Source of the DNA: Vulcanimicrobiota bacterium
Lineage (GTDB): Bacteria; Pseudomonadota; Gammaproteobacteria; Xanthomonadales; Rhodanobacteraceae
NCBI GenBank assembly: GCA_903970555.1
Contig: CAJCJD010000152.1
Location: forward strand, 1-55,135
Length of the DNA: 55,135 nucleotides
Direction of reading: 5' to 3'
Positions 38,048 through 45,586 of the stretch are shown piece after piece (within the stretch, counting starts at the first letter, position 1; the number at the start of each line of letters is the position of its first letter). Made by a program: the position numbers and the translations under genes. The notes below the pieces were generated by a model. The model was given only the letters and a program-made list of their open reading frames with translations, was not told where the DNA came from and searched no databases.

Positions 38048-39841
38048 TCAGGCGCTGGCCTGACTCAGCGAGCTGAGCTGGGGGAAGCGTGCACGTATTG
38101 CCTTTCGTATACCTGGCAGATCCAGCCCAGCCTCGCTTAATACTTCCTCGCGGGTGCCGTGCTCCAGGTACTTATCGGGCAAACCCAAATGCAGGATCGG
38201 CAGGGTCACCTCGTGTGCGGCCAGGCACTCGGCAACCCCGGAGCCCGCCCCACCAGCGATGGCATTATCCTCGATGGTGACAAAGGCATCGTGATCCTTG
38301 GCTAACTCTAGAATCATCGCCTCGTCCAGGGGTTTGACGAAGCGCATGTTCACCAGCGTGGCTTTGAGCTCAGTGGCGATTTCCGCGGCGGGCGCGAGCA
38401 TGGCGCCAAAGCTCAGGATCGCCAGCCCGTGGCCGCGGCGACGCAGATCAGCCTTGCCGATCGGCAGCGTGTCCAGATCCTTGCCGATGGCCACACCAGG
38501 GCCGCCGCCACGCGGGTAGCGAATCGCCGCTGGGCCGTCGTACCGGAAGCCGGTAGAGAGCATGCTACGGCATTCGTTTTCGTCGGCCGGCGCCATGATC
38601 ACCATGTTCGGCAGGCAACGCAGGAAGCTCAGATCAAAGCTGCCCGAATGGGTGGCACCATCCGGCCCTACGACGCCGGCGCGGTCGATGGCGAAGGTCA
38701 CATCCAGGTTTTGCAGCGCGACATCGTGAATCGCCTGATCGTAAGCGCGCTGCAGGAAGGTGGAATAAATCGCCACCACCGGCTTGCCACCTTCGCAAGC
38801 CATGCCGGCGGCCAGCGTGACGGCGTGTTGCTCGGCGATCGCGACATCGAAATAGCGCTGCGGGTATTCCTTGGAGAAGCGCACTAACCCCGAGCCTTCG
38901 CGCATCGCAGGAGTAATGCCGAACAGGCGTTCGTCGACTGCGGCCATATCGCATAGCCAGTCGCTGAAGACATCGGTATAGGTCGGTTTTGACGGCCCTG
39001 ACTTCTTTGCCAGCCCGGCATTTGGATCGAACGGACTCACCGCGTGGTACTCGATTTGCGCCTGTTCCGCTGGCGCATAACCTTTGCCTTTGGTGGTGAT
39101 TACGTGCAGCAACTGCGGACCTGGCAGGTCTTTCACCGCGCGCAGCGCCTGCAGCAATTGCGGCAAGTCGTGACCATCGATCGGGCCGGTGTAGTGAAAG
39201 CCCAGATCTTCGAACACCGTGCTTGGCACGGATACATCGGCAGACGGGGCACGACCCGTCATACGCGCCAATGCACCGACATTTTCGCTGATCGACATGC
39301 CGTTATCGTTGAACACCACCAGCATGTTCGCACCGACATTGCCGCCGTGATTCAAGGCTTCGAATGCCATGCCGGCGGTCATCGCGCCATCGCCTATCAC
39401 CGCAATGAATTTGCGGTGATCGCCTTTACGTTGCGCCGCAATGGCCATACCGAGCGCGGCGGAAATCGATGTGGACGAATGACCGACACCAAAGGTGTCG
39501 TACTCGCTTTCCTCGCGGCGCGGGAAGGGCGCCAGGCCGCCTTTCTTCTTGATGGTGGTGATGCGGTCGCGGCGGCCGGTAAGAATCTTGTGCGGGTAGC
39601 ACTGATGGCCCACGTCCCAGACCAGACGATCGTTCGGCGTGTCGAACACGTGGTGCAACGCCACGGTGAGCTCCACCACGCCAAGGCCCGCGCCGAAATG
39701 GCCGCCGGAGCTGGCCACCGCTTCGATCAGATAACGGCGCAATTCATCGGCAACGAGGGGAAGTTGGTCGTCCGGAACGCGCCGCAGGTCTGCCGGGTGG
39801 TGGATGGGCGACAGGTGCGGATAGCGGGACAGATCGATCAT
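38048..39841 (-). CDS. dxs: 1-deoxy-D-xylulose-5-phosphate synthase
   Basis: 597 aa from the ATG at 39841; an alternative ATG at 39886 adds 15 residues. It condenses pyruvate and glyceraldehyde-3-phosphate, using thiamine diphosphate, as the first MEP step. Visible are [20 protein letters not shown], the transketolase ThDP motif [15 protein letters not shown](H), and [17 protein letters not shown] with the catalytic Glu in [15 protein letters not shown] and [11 protein letters not shown] are also typical. It supplies isoprenoids for the quinone and hopanoid pools. A nested palindrome overlaps the upstream ATG. Confidence 0.96.
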   Translation of the reverse strand: MIDLSRYPHLSPIHHPADLRRVPDDQLPLVADELRRYLIEAVASSGGHFGAGLGVVELTVALHHVFDTPNDRLVWDVGHQCYPHKILTGRRDRITTIKKKGGLAPFPRREESEYDTFGVGHSSTSISAALGMAIAAQRKGDHRKFIAVIGDGAMTAGMAFEALNHGGNVGANMLVVFNDNGMSISENVGALARMTGRAPSADVSVPSTVFEDLGFHYTGPIDGHDLPQLLQALRAVKDLPGPQLLHVITTKGKGYAPAEQAQIEYHAVSPFDPNAGLAKKSGPSKPTYTDVFSDWLCDMAAVDERLFGITPAMREGSGLVRFSKEYPQRYFDVAIAEQHAVTLAAGMACEGGKPVVAIYSTFLQRAYDQAIHDVALQNLDVTFAIDRAGVVGPDGATHSGSFDLSFLRCLPNMVIMAPADENECRSMLSTGFRYDGPAAIRYPRGGGPGVAIGKDLDTLPIGKADLRRRGHGLAILSFGAMLAPAAEIATELKATLVNMRFVKPLDEAMILELAKDHDAFVTIEDNAIAGGAGSGVAECLAAHEVTLPILHLGLPDKYLEHGTREEVLSEAGLDLPGIRKAIRARFPQLSSLSQASA

Positions 39842-39882
39842 CTGCGTATTGTTGGCCTTGCGTCGAAACGGGGCAAGGGTCG

Positions 39883-39912
39883 CCATGGGGCATGATCATG
39901 CCCGTTCCATGG
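39883..39912. promoter_or_regulatory. nested palindrome at the dxs 5' end
   Basis: GGGCATGATCATGCCC (39888-39903) is a perfect 16-bp palindrome, flanked by CCATGG at 39883-39888 and 39907-39912. The upstream dxs ATG (39886-39884) lies in the first CCATGG. It could be a regulator site or a leader hairpin. It also separates dxs from the HNH gene end (39937). Confidence 0.45.
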
Positions 39913-39936
39913 AAAATCCCCCGTTCCGAGAGGTGC

Positions 39937-40536
39937 TTAGGCCAAGGCTTCGCGTCGATGCCGGGGCAAATGGCTGACCAAAAACTCCATCTGGTCGGCC
40001 AGGATGTTGCGGTTGGACAGGATCAAATGCTCCACCCAGCTCGGCCGATAGGGCACCGCCAGTAGCGGCATGTTGGCTTCCTGGGGCGTGCGATTGCTCT
40101 TCTTGAGATTGCAGGCGAGGCATGCGCTGACCACGTTTTCCCATTCGTCCCGGCCACGCTTGGAGATAGGTAGTACGTGATCGCGAGTCAGTTCGCCACG
40201 GCTGAAGCGCTCGCCGCAGTACATGCAGAGGTAGCGATCGCGGCCGAAAAGGGCGCTGTTGGTAAGGGCTGGCGCCGGATCGATGGCGTGGTCGCGGCAA
40301 TGGCCGGTGCTGGCGACGATCGGATGCAGGTGGATGCGGCTCTGCGTGCCAAGCAGGCGGTTGTGGCCGCCATGGACGGTGAGGCAGGGGTCGCCCAGGG
40401 TCCAGGCAACCGCTTCGCGTACGTAGAGGCAAACGGCATCCTGCCAGCTGATCCAGTCCAAGATCCTGCCGGCGGCATCCAGCGACAACACACGGGTCGA
40501 ATTGAGGTCGGCCCGATTTGGCACTTCCATAAGCAT
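39937..40536 (-). CDS. HNH endonuclease family protein
   Basis: 199 aa. The C-terminal half carries a zinc-bound HNH module: LCMYCGERFSRGELTRDHVL then PISKRGRDEWENVVSACLAC. This gives CxxC, the His of RDH, the Asn of ENV and the second CxxC. The N-terminal part (about 1-95) has no motif I can name. It may cut nucleic acid, but there is no methylase or toxin neighbour, and similar stand-alone genes are common in this order. ATG at 40536; an in-frame ATG two codons later is equally possible. Transcribed divergently from the SapC-family gene. Confidence 0.85.
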   Translation of the reverse strand: MLMEVPNRADLNSTRVLSLDAAGRILDWISWQDAVCLYVREAVAWTLGDPCLTVHGGHNRLLGTQSRIHLHPIVASTGHCRDHAIDPAPALTNSALFGRDRYLCMYCGERFSRGELTRDHVLPISKRGRDEWENVVSACLACNLKKSNRTPQEANMPLLAVPYRPSWVEHLILSNRNILADQMEFLVSHLPRHRREALA

Positions 40537-40620
40537 GCGTTTCGTCCTTCACCCAGTAGCGAAAGAGCGCCCCATCGATGCAACGGTGCTCGGTTTTCCG
40601 GGAGCATAGACCAAATTGAT

Positions 40621-40640
40621 TGCAAATCGCATGCAAATCG
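40621..40640. repeat. direct repeat TGCAAATCG in a divergent promoter region
   Basis: TGCAAATCG occurs at 40621-40629 and 40632-40640, one helical turn apart (11 bp). It lies in the 255-bp gap between the HNH and SapC-family starts and might bind a regulator. Slight evidence. Confidence 0.3.
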
Positions 40641-40791
40641 TTGCCACGACAGCCAAAAATCGCGGACCAGGGCCTATTCGCCCCGAGAACCGGGCGCTGA
40701 TATAGTGGTCTTTCATCTGTAGACCCGGCGCCGGGTTTGGGAGGGGGAGCCTGGGTGGCGACCCCGGCACGGCGGGGCAGAGGTAAGTAAC

Positions 40792-41553
40792 GTGGCTGAA
40801 GTCCTTTTCTACGAGCGGCCGGTACCGCTCAATCGCACCGCTCACAAGGATCTGCGCATCAAGGGCGTGCAGAACCTCAAGTTTGCGCATAACGTGCACT
40901 CCGTGCCGCTGACCTGCACTGAATTCCCGGTCACCGCGCGCGACATTCCGATCCTGTTCGCCGGTCCGGATATGGCCAGCGCGGGTCCGATGGCATTGCT
41001 CGGTTTGCGTCAGAGCGAGAACCTGTTTCTGGATAACGAAGGCCAGTGGGCGCAGGGCGTCTACATTCCGGCTTTCGTGCGCCGCTATCCGTTCGTGCTG
41101 GCCGAAAAGCCGGCCGGTACAGAAGGTGACGATTTCACGGTGTTCCTGGATGAAGGCTATGAAGGCTTCAACGATCAGGAAGGCGAGCGCCTCTTCGCAG
41201 AAGATGGCACCGAGAGCGAGATGCTGAAGAACGCCGTGAACTTCCTCGGCGAATTCCAGCAGCATGTGGCGCGTACCAAGCAGTTCATGGAAGAGCTGCG
41301 CAAGCACGACCTGCTCGAGCCGCGCAATATCCGGCTTGAGCGCAACGGCAACGTGCTCAACCTCAATGGCTTGTTCGTCATCAACGAAGAAAAGCTGCGC
41401 AAGATCGACGCGCAGACCGCGCACCAGTTCCTCACCGACGGCACCATGGGCTGGATCTACGCCCACCTGCTGTCGCTGCAGAACATCGACCGCGTCGGGC
41501 AGCGTCTTGCTCAGCGCGAAGAAGTCGAAGCGGCGAACGCCACCAAGAATTGA
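40792..41553 (+). CDS. SapC-family protein
   Basis: 253 aa, GTG start with GAGGT 9 bases upstream. YERPVPLNRTAHKDLRIK at the N-terminus, VPLTCTEFPVTARDIPILF and MGWIYAHLLSLQNI near the C-terminus fit the SapC family, named for a gene in an S-layer locus. No signal peptide or membrane helix is visible, so it looks cytoplasmic. Members are common in proteobacteria near TonB or tryptophan halogenase genes, but the molecular role is unknown. It is followed immediately by a strong terminator. Confidence 0.88.
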   Translation: MAEVLFYERPVPLNRTAHKDLRIKGVQNLKFAHNVHSVPLTCTEFPVTARDIPILFAGPDMASAGPMALLGLRQSENLFLDNEGQWAQGVYIPAFVRRYPFVLAEKPAGTEGDDFTVFLDEGYEGFNDQEGERLFAEDGTESEMLKNAVNFLGEFQQHVARTKQFMEELRKHDLLEPRNIRLERNGNVLNLNGLFVINEEKLRKIDAQTAHQFLTDGTMGWIYAHLLSLQNIDRVGQRLAQREEVEAANATKN

Positions 41554-41572
41554 TTGCTTCAAACGTGATCGT

Positions 41573-41604
41573 AAAGAAGCCGCCCAACGGGCGGCTTCTT
41601 TTTT
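41573..41604 (+). terminator. terminator after the SapC-family gene
   Basis: A 13-bp perfect stem (41573-41585 with 41589-41601) around AAC, core AGAAGCCGCCC, with the T-run extending to 41604. The A-rich 5' arm also serves the fasciclin gene converging from the right. Confidence 0.92.
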
Positions 41605-41652
41605 GTTCGCATCAAGATGCTTTGATTTACATCGAGAGCGATCACGCTTCGA

Positions 41653-42117
41653 TCAGTGTTTCGTGGCCGGTACCGTTGGTTGGATAACAGCGTCGATCAT
41701 ATGCAGCACGCCATTGCTGGATGCGATATCCACGCTGATCAAATTGGCGCCATCGATCCTGATCTTGTTGCCTTCCTTGGTAATGGCAGCCGACTGGCCT
41801 TGCATCATTTTAGGATGCGACATGGTGCCTACATCAGCGGCGGACGCGCGACCTGGAAGAACGTGATACTTGAGTACCGAAACCAGCTCGGCCTTGTTCT
41901 CGGGTTTCAGCCAGTTCTCCAGCGTGCCCGTGGGAAGCCTGTCGAACGCCGCATCCGTCGGCGCGAAAAAGGTGTAAGGGCCAGAATCTTTTAGAACGTT
42001 GGTCAGCTCAGCCGCTTCAAGGGCTTTACCTAGCTTGTGGAAAGAGCCGTTAGCTGCCGCGGTGTCGATGAGATTCTTGGATGAAGCATGCAAGGTGTTC
42101 GAATCATGATTGGACAT
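41653..42117 (-). CDS. fasciclin (FAS1) domain protein without signal peptide
   Basis: 154 aa from ATG 42117. A single FAS1 fold fills most of the length: NLIDTAAANGSFHKLGKALE, then LKDSGPYTFFAPTDAAFDRL (the H1 box), then VLKYHVLPGR (the YH box) and NGVLHMIDAVIQP (the H2 box). FAS1 proteins are normally exported adhesion proteins. The 95 codons open upstream of 42117 are Ser/Arg-rich and look noncoding, so this version is probably cytoplasmic or exported without a classical signal. An alternative start at residue 87 of the long frame (42144) has no ribosome binding site. Confidence 0.87.
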   Translation of the reverse strand: MSNHDSNTLHASSKNLIDTAAANGSFHKLGKALEAAELTNVLKDSGPYTFFAPTDAAFDRLPTGTLENWLKPENKAELVSVLKYHVLPGRASAADVGTMSHPKMMQGQSAAITKEGNKIRIDGANLISVDIASSNGVLHMIDAVIQPTVPATKH

Positions 42118-42508
42118 GAGTTTGCCTAGAGAGATGATCCGCATAGCGGATTTTGAGCGGCCAAAACCGCGACTCCGGCGTTGACCGGAGAAATACTCAG
42201 ATGGCGTTAGGGAGAGGACCGCGAAGCTGAGACGCCTGCCAAAGAGGGGGCTTTTCCCTGCGTCCAAGCAGCATGCGCTTGAAGATGTTAGTTGAGGGTA
42301 ATGTGCTGGCTGTTGCGAAGTACGTTGGTGCGTCGCTGGCTCTCTATTTTCCAAAAGCGATCGACTTGATTCGTTGTTCCGTGGAAATCGCGAGAGGTTC
42401 ATGGTTCCACACGCTACGTTCAGCCGTTGCCGCGCATGGTTATCCGGTCCGCGCTAGTCCTCGTAAAGGAATATGCTGGGCTCGGGACCTATCCCGAAGG
42501 CAATCGAC
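42118..42508. other. 391-bp gap with three small hairpins
   Basis: Close to the fasciclin start lie ATCCGC-ATA-GCGGAT (42137-42151), GCGG-CCAAAA-CCGC (42157-42170) and CTCCGG-CGTTGA-CCGGAG (42173-42190). They would sit in the fasciclin mRNA leader. The remainder (42191-42508) shows no gene I can support. Confidence 0.55.
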
Positions 42509-42730
42509 ATGACAAACGTTTCTGGCAAGACAAAAAACGGATTTACGTACGAAGGCGATTACGAGCACGCGAATTCCGATCGCGTCAACTGGACCGCCAC
42601 GTACAGGCGAGGCGGCCATTTCTATGGAATGCGGCACGGCCGCGTCAACGAACTTCTGGGCGTCTCCACCACAGATGTCGACGATGCTGTGAAGGACGAC
42701 ATTGAATCCACCTGGACTGAAGCTAACTAA
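42509..42730 (+). CDS. 73-aa hypothetical protein
   Basis: ATG at 42509, preceded by GAAGG. The sequence MTNVSGKTKNGFTYEGDYEH, then a beta-like run with alternating charges, then STTDVDDAVKDDIESTWTEAN. Acidic C-terminus, no Cys, no membrane segment. I do not recognise it. The frame and the ribosome binding site both look genuine. It faces the cytochrome gene (convergent), with 56 bp between. Confidence 0.5.
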   Translation: MTNVSGKTKNGFTYEGDYEHANSDRVNWTATYRRGGHFYGMRHGRVNELLGVSTTDVDDAVKDDIESTWTEAN

Positions 42731-42786
42731 GATATTTCTGGTTGTCCTAGGGGAAGCTGGATTTCCAAGAGCATTGAGTGTCGCCG

Positions 42787-43224
42787 TTAATGGGGAGCAT
42801 CTTGTGGATGCATTGCGCTGACTTCCGCAGCGCTAATGCTGTCGGGGTAGTGGTTGCCGAAATGCGTGCGGATGTAGTTGATGACATCGGCGATCTGAGC
42901 ATCGCTGAGTTTGGTGTCCTCGAAGCCTCGGCTAGGCGTTAGCTTGGTTTCGAAGGAGGGCATGTCATGCCTGCCGAACAAGATCGTGGCGGCCATGTAG
43001 GGTGCCGAAGCCAAACGCGGATTGCCGGTTAGAGCAGGATAAGTACCGGCGCCGGTTGCACCTTTGGCGTCAGGCATATGGCAGCCCTGGCATATGTTTT
43101 TGAAGATAGCTTCGCCATTGGCGTTATGCAGCGTGGCGCGCGTATACAGCGCATTGTCGGAAGACTGCGCATGAGTCACGCCGATGCAAAGAAGACCGCA
43201 TAGAAGCAACGCCGCGGACTTCAT
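42787..43224 (-). CDS. exported class I c-type cytochrome
   Basis: 145 aa. A signal peptide (MKSAALLLCGLLCIGVTHAQ) is followed by one haem site, CQGCH, and the distal Met expected in the HDMPSFETKL segment. SDAQIADVINYIRTHFG is the standard last helix. The start ATG overlaps the upstream stop as ATGA (43224-43221) with GGAGGTGCC before it, so it is translationally coupled to the flavin amine oxidase. It probably takes electrons from that enzyme, as the cytochrome does for the nicotine oxidoreductase NicA2. Confidence 0.93.
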   Translation of the reverse strand: MKSAALLLCGLLCIGVTHAQSSDNALYTRATLHNANGEAIFKNICQGCHMPDAKGATGAGTYPALTGNPRLASAPYMAATILFGRHDMPSFETKLTPSRGFEDTKLSDAQIADVINYIRTHFGNHYPDSISAAEVSAMHPQDAPH

Positions 43225-44831
43225 GCGGCACCTCCCGCCATCGCACGTTGATGAATGCGACCAATGACGTCCAATGCTGATGTCACTGCACCTTCCTGCC
43301 ACGCGGGCAAATAAGAGGCGTGCTCGCCGGCCAATGCAATGCGGCCGTCGATCTGGCACAGGTTGTCGTAATGCTTGGCGCGGGCTTCGTCCGACCAAGC
43401 CGCGAAGCAACCCATGGTGAAAGGCGCACGATGCCATGCCACGGCGACACCGTTGTCGAATTCCGCTTTGTATTGCGGGTGGATCTGGCTACCGTACTCA
43501 ACGGCTCTGCGCACTCGCTCATCGGGCGCCATCGCCGTGAACTCATAAGCGTTCAGGCCCCACAAATAACCACCGAGCAGTACGCCCTTGCCGCGTTTGT
43601 TGAAGTCGTTGCTTGGATAACTGATGTTGTTGATCGGCAGATCGGTCGCGGTGACGCCACCGTAGATATCATCGTCTTCTTCCCAGAAGCGGCGCTTGAA
43701 CTGCAGGCCGACTTTCACCGTTGCCGCATATGGAACGGCGCCGATCGCATCGGCCATCGCCGCGCTCACGTTCATCGGGATCTGGCTGAGGATGGAAAGA
43801 GGAATGGTACAGATGCACCAGTCCGCGCGCGCTTTCTGCACGCTGCCGGGATGACGCGTGTCTTCGTAAATGGCGGTCACGCCATGTTCGTCTTGCTGGA
43901 TGGATGTGACCTTTGCGTTGTAGTGGATCAATCCGTCCAGTGCGTGACCGAATGCGTCGCCGATGCGGCCCATGCCGCCAATGGGCTGAAATAGTGTGGT
44001 CTGGAATTCGTAGTTGTCGCCCTCGGTGAGGTTCGACCACAAATGCGAATTCAGTACGTCGTGAAGCTGCAACGGCTGGGAATCCACCGGTCTGGCCGAT
44101 AAACCGCCGCCAGGCGGCTTGTCGTAGCCGCGACGATTGCTCGCGTTCGGCCCCGCGACGTAAGCGTAGTTCTTGTCGAGCGCGCCCCATTGGCGCAACG
44201 AGTCGAGCAGCAGCGCTTGATCGTCTTTGCTCACAGGCGCGTCGAGCTTGCCCTGCTGAGTGACTTTGGCCAACAGCTCCGCGACGTTGCCGCGATAATC
44301 CGCATTGATGGTGCGATAGCGTTGCGGCTTGCCGCCGAATGCGTTGGTGCTATGCAGGTAGGCGTTGTGGTTGATCTGCACGAAAGGTTCGATTGCCACG
44401 CCCAGCTTCTTGCAGTAGTCCAGCACTCCGCGATGGTGATAAGGAATGCGCCACGGACCGGGATTGAAATAGAGCCCACGATCAAACTGACAGTGCTGGG
44501 TGGCGCCGCCCAGTTCGGTGTAGGTATCGCCGCCGCGCAGCGTCCAGTTCCTACCGCCAGGGCGGTGGTTGTATTCGAGCACCTGCACTTTGTAGCCGGC
44601 CTGGCGCATCTCGTAGGCGGCCACCATGCCAGCCAGTCCTGCGCCGAGAATCAGCACAGATGCACCGCGCGGTGCGCCCTGCAGCTTCGGTGTGCCCTGA
44701 TACGGCGATTCGGCGGCGAAGCCGAGGCTGCTCATCGCCTGGTACATCGCGGCGCTACCGGCGCCTACGCCGATCATGCGCAGCAGATCGCGGCGCGTCA
44801 TCGAGAATTCGGAACCTTCCCCTTGCATCAT
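43221..44831 (-). CDS. Tat-exported flavin amine oxidase/dehydrogenase
   Basis: 536 aa. A Tat signal (MTRRDLLRMIGVGAGSAAMY) is followed by the FAD Rossmann motif VLILGAGLAGMVAAYEMRQA then LEYNHRPGGRNWTLRGG. The substrate domain contains QFKRRFWEEDDDIYGG, and the C-terminal FAD motif reads IALAGEHASYLPAWQEGAV. It belongs to the flavin monoamine oxidase family and should oxidise an amine in the periplasm. Because a cytochrome c gene overlaps its end, the acceptor is probably cytochrome rather than oxygen. The substrate is unknown; candidates are aromatic or polyamine-type amines. An upstream leader hairpin could mask its ribosome binding site. Alternative start: ATG at 44801 (MTRRD). Confidence 0.93.
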   Translation of the reverse strand: MMQGEGSEFSMTRRDLLRMIGVGAGSAAMYQAMSSLGFAAESPYQGTPKLQGAPRGASVLILGAGLAGMVAAYEMRQAGYKVQVLEYNHRPGGRNWTLRGGDTYTELGGATQHCQFDRGLYFNPGPWRIPYHHRGVLDYCKKLGVAIEPFVQINHNAYLHSTNAFGGKPQRYRTINADYRGNVAELLAKVTQQGKLDAPVSKDDQALLLDSLRQWGALDKNYAYVAGPNASNRRGYDKPPGGGLSARPVDSQPLQLHDVLNSHLWSNLTEGDNYEFQTTLFQPIGGMGRIGDAFGHALDGLIHYNAKVTSIQQDEHGVTAIYEDTRHPGSVQKARADWCICTIPLSILSQIPMNVSAAMADAIGAVPYAATVKVGLQFKRRFWEEDDDIYGGVTATDLPINNISYPSNDFNKRGKGVLLGGYLWGLNAYEFTAMAPDERVRRAVEYGSQIHPQYKAEFDNGVAVAWHRAPFTMGCFAAWSDEARAKHYDNLCQIDGRIALAGEHASYLPAWQEGAVTSALDVIGRIHQRAMAGGAA

Positions 44832-44883
44832 TTGCCCCGTCGGTATTCAAGCTGTCAGCACAACGCATCCGAGATCGGGGCAA
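44832..44883 (-). promoter_or_regulatory. leader hairpin covering the amine oxidase ribosome binding site
   Basis: TTGCCCCG (44832-44839) is the exact complement of CGGGGCAA (44876-44883), and an inner TCGG/CCGA pair extends the stem after a 3-nt bulge. In the mRNA (minus strand) the CGGGGCAA arm directly precedes ATGATG, so the stem would sequester the Shine-Dalgarno region. It might act as a translational switch or thermometer. Confidence 0.5.
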
Positions 44884-44977
44884 CAGTGACAGAAGGCATG
44901 CTGGACGCGGGGCTGGCTACGCGGGCAACCGTCCCGGCGTTCGCCAGGACCGTGCGCGGGGATTACCCGCGAGGGCA

Positions 44978-45457
44978 TCAATGTGTCGGTGTTGGCTTGG
45001 CCAGCCTGAACAAATCGACGTGATACCCGGCGGCTTCATACAGCGCCCGTGCGCGTTCGTTGCCGGGAAACACGGCAAGCGTGACGAGCTGGCACTGATG
45101 TTCGCGCGCCCAATCTTCCGCATGGGCGATCAATGCCTTGCCTACGCCTTGGCCTTCGTGACGCGGCACGACGGCAAGATCGGAGATGTGGCAGTTGGAC
45201 CGGCCCGTGAAGTAATCCTGCGTTTTTTGCAGATGGACAAAGCCGACGCGCTTGCCATCGTCGTTTTCGGCGACGAACACATAGCTGTTGGCGGGCTGTT
45301 CGTCCAAGTGGCGGCTGAGATCCTTGCGAATGCTTTCGATGCATTCGTGCCGTTTACGCCAGGAGGGTAGGGAAAAATCCACGAAACGCGGGACAAGGCC
45401 GAGAATGAAATCGTCGTCATCTTCGGCGAGACGAATCAGAAAATGGTTGTCGCTCAT
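44978..45457 (-). CDS. GNAT family N-acetyltransferase
   Basis: 159 aa, one GNAT domain. The acetyl-CoA motif A is ISDLAVVPRHEGQGVGKALI (RxxGxG/A), preceded by a strand VGFVHLQKTQDY and followed by TLAVFPGNERARALYEAAGY (motif B). It acetylates a small amine, a protein Lys or an antibiotic; the substrate cannot be read. ATG at 45457. Downstream on its strand is the amine oxidase gene, separated by 146 bp with the leader hairpin, so they are probably separate transcripts. Confidence 0.9.
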   Translation of the reverse strand: MSDNHFLIRLAEDDDDFILGLVPRFVDFSLPSWRKRHECIESIRKDLSRHLDEQPANSYVFVAENDDGKRVGFVHLQKTQDYFTGRSNCHISDLAVVPRHEGQGVGKALIAHAEDWAREHQCQLVTLAVFPGNERARALYEAAGYHVDLFRLAKPTPTH

Positions 45458-45586
45458 TGCGTCGAACGGTCAATGGGGATGGGTAGGTTCGGTTCTACAC
45501 CCAAGTCGGTTCGATGTGGAAGTACCCAAAAGGATAATGCGCGGCCTTCGCGCCCTCCCGATGGAGAGGGCGCGAGGGGTACCGCA

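Noticed and set aside
39896-40636. 246-residue minus-strand frame overlapping the HNH gene
   Set aside because: A different frame of the same strand; only the 199-aa frame carries the CxxC-RDH-N-CxxC zinc and HNH residues.
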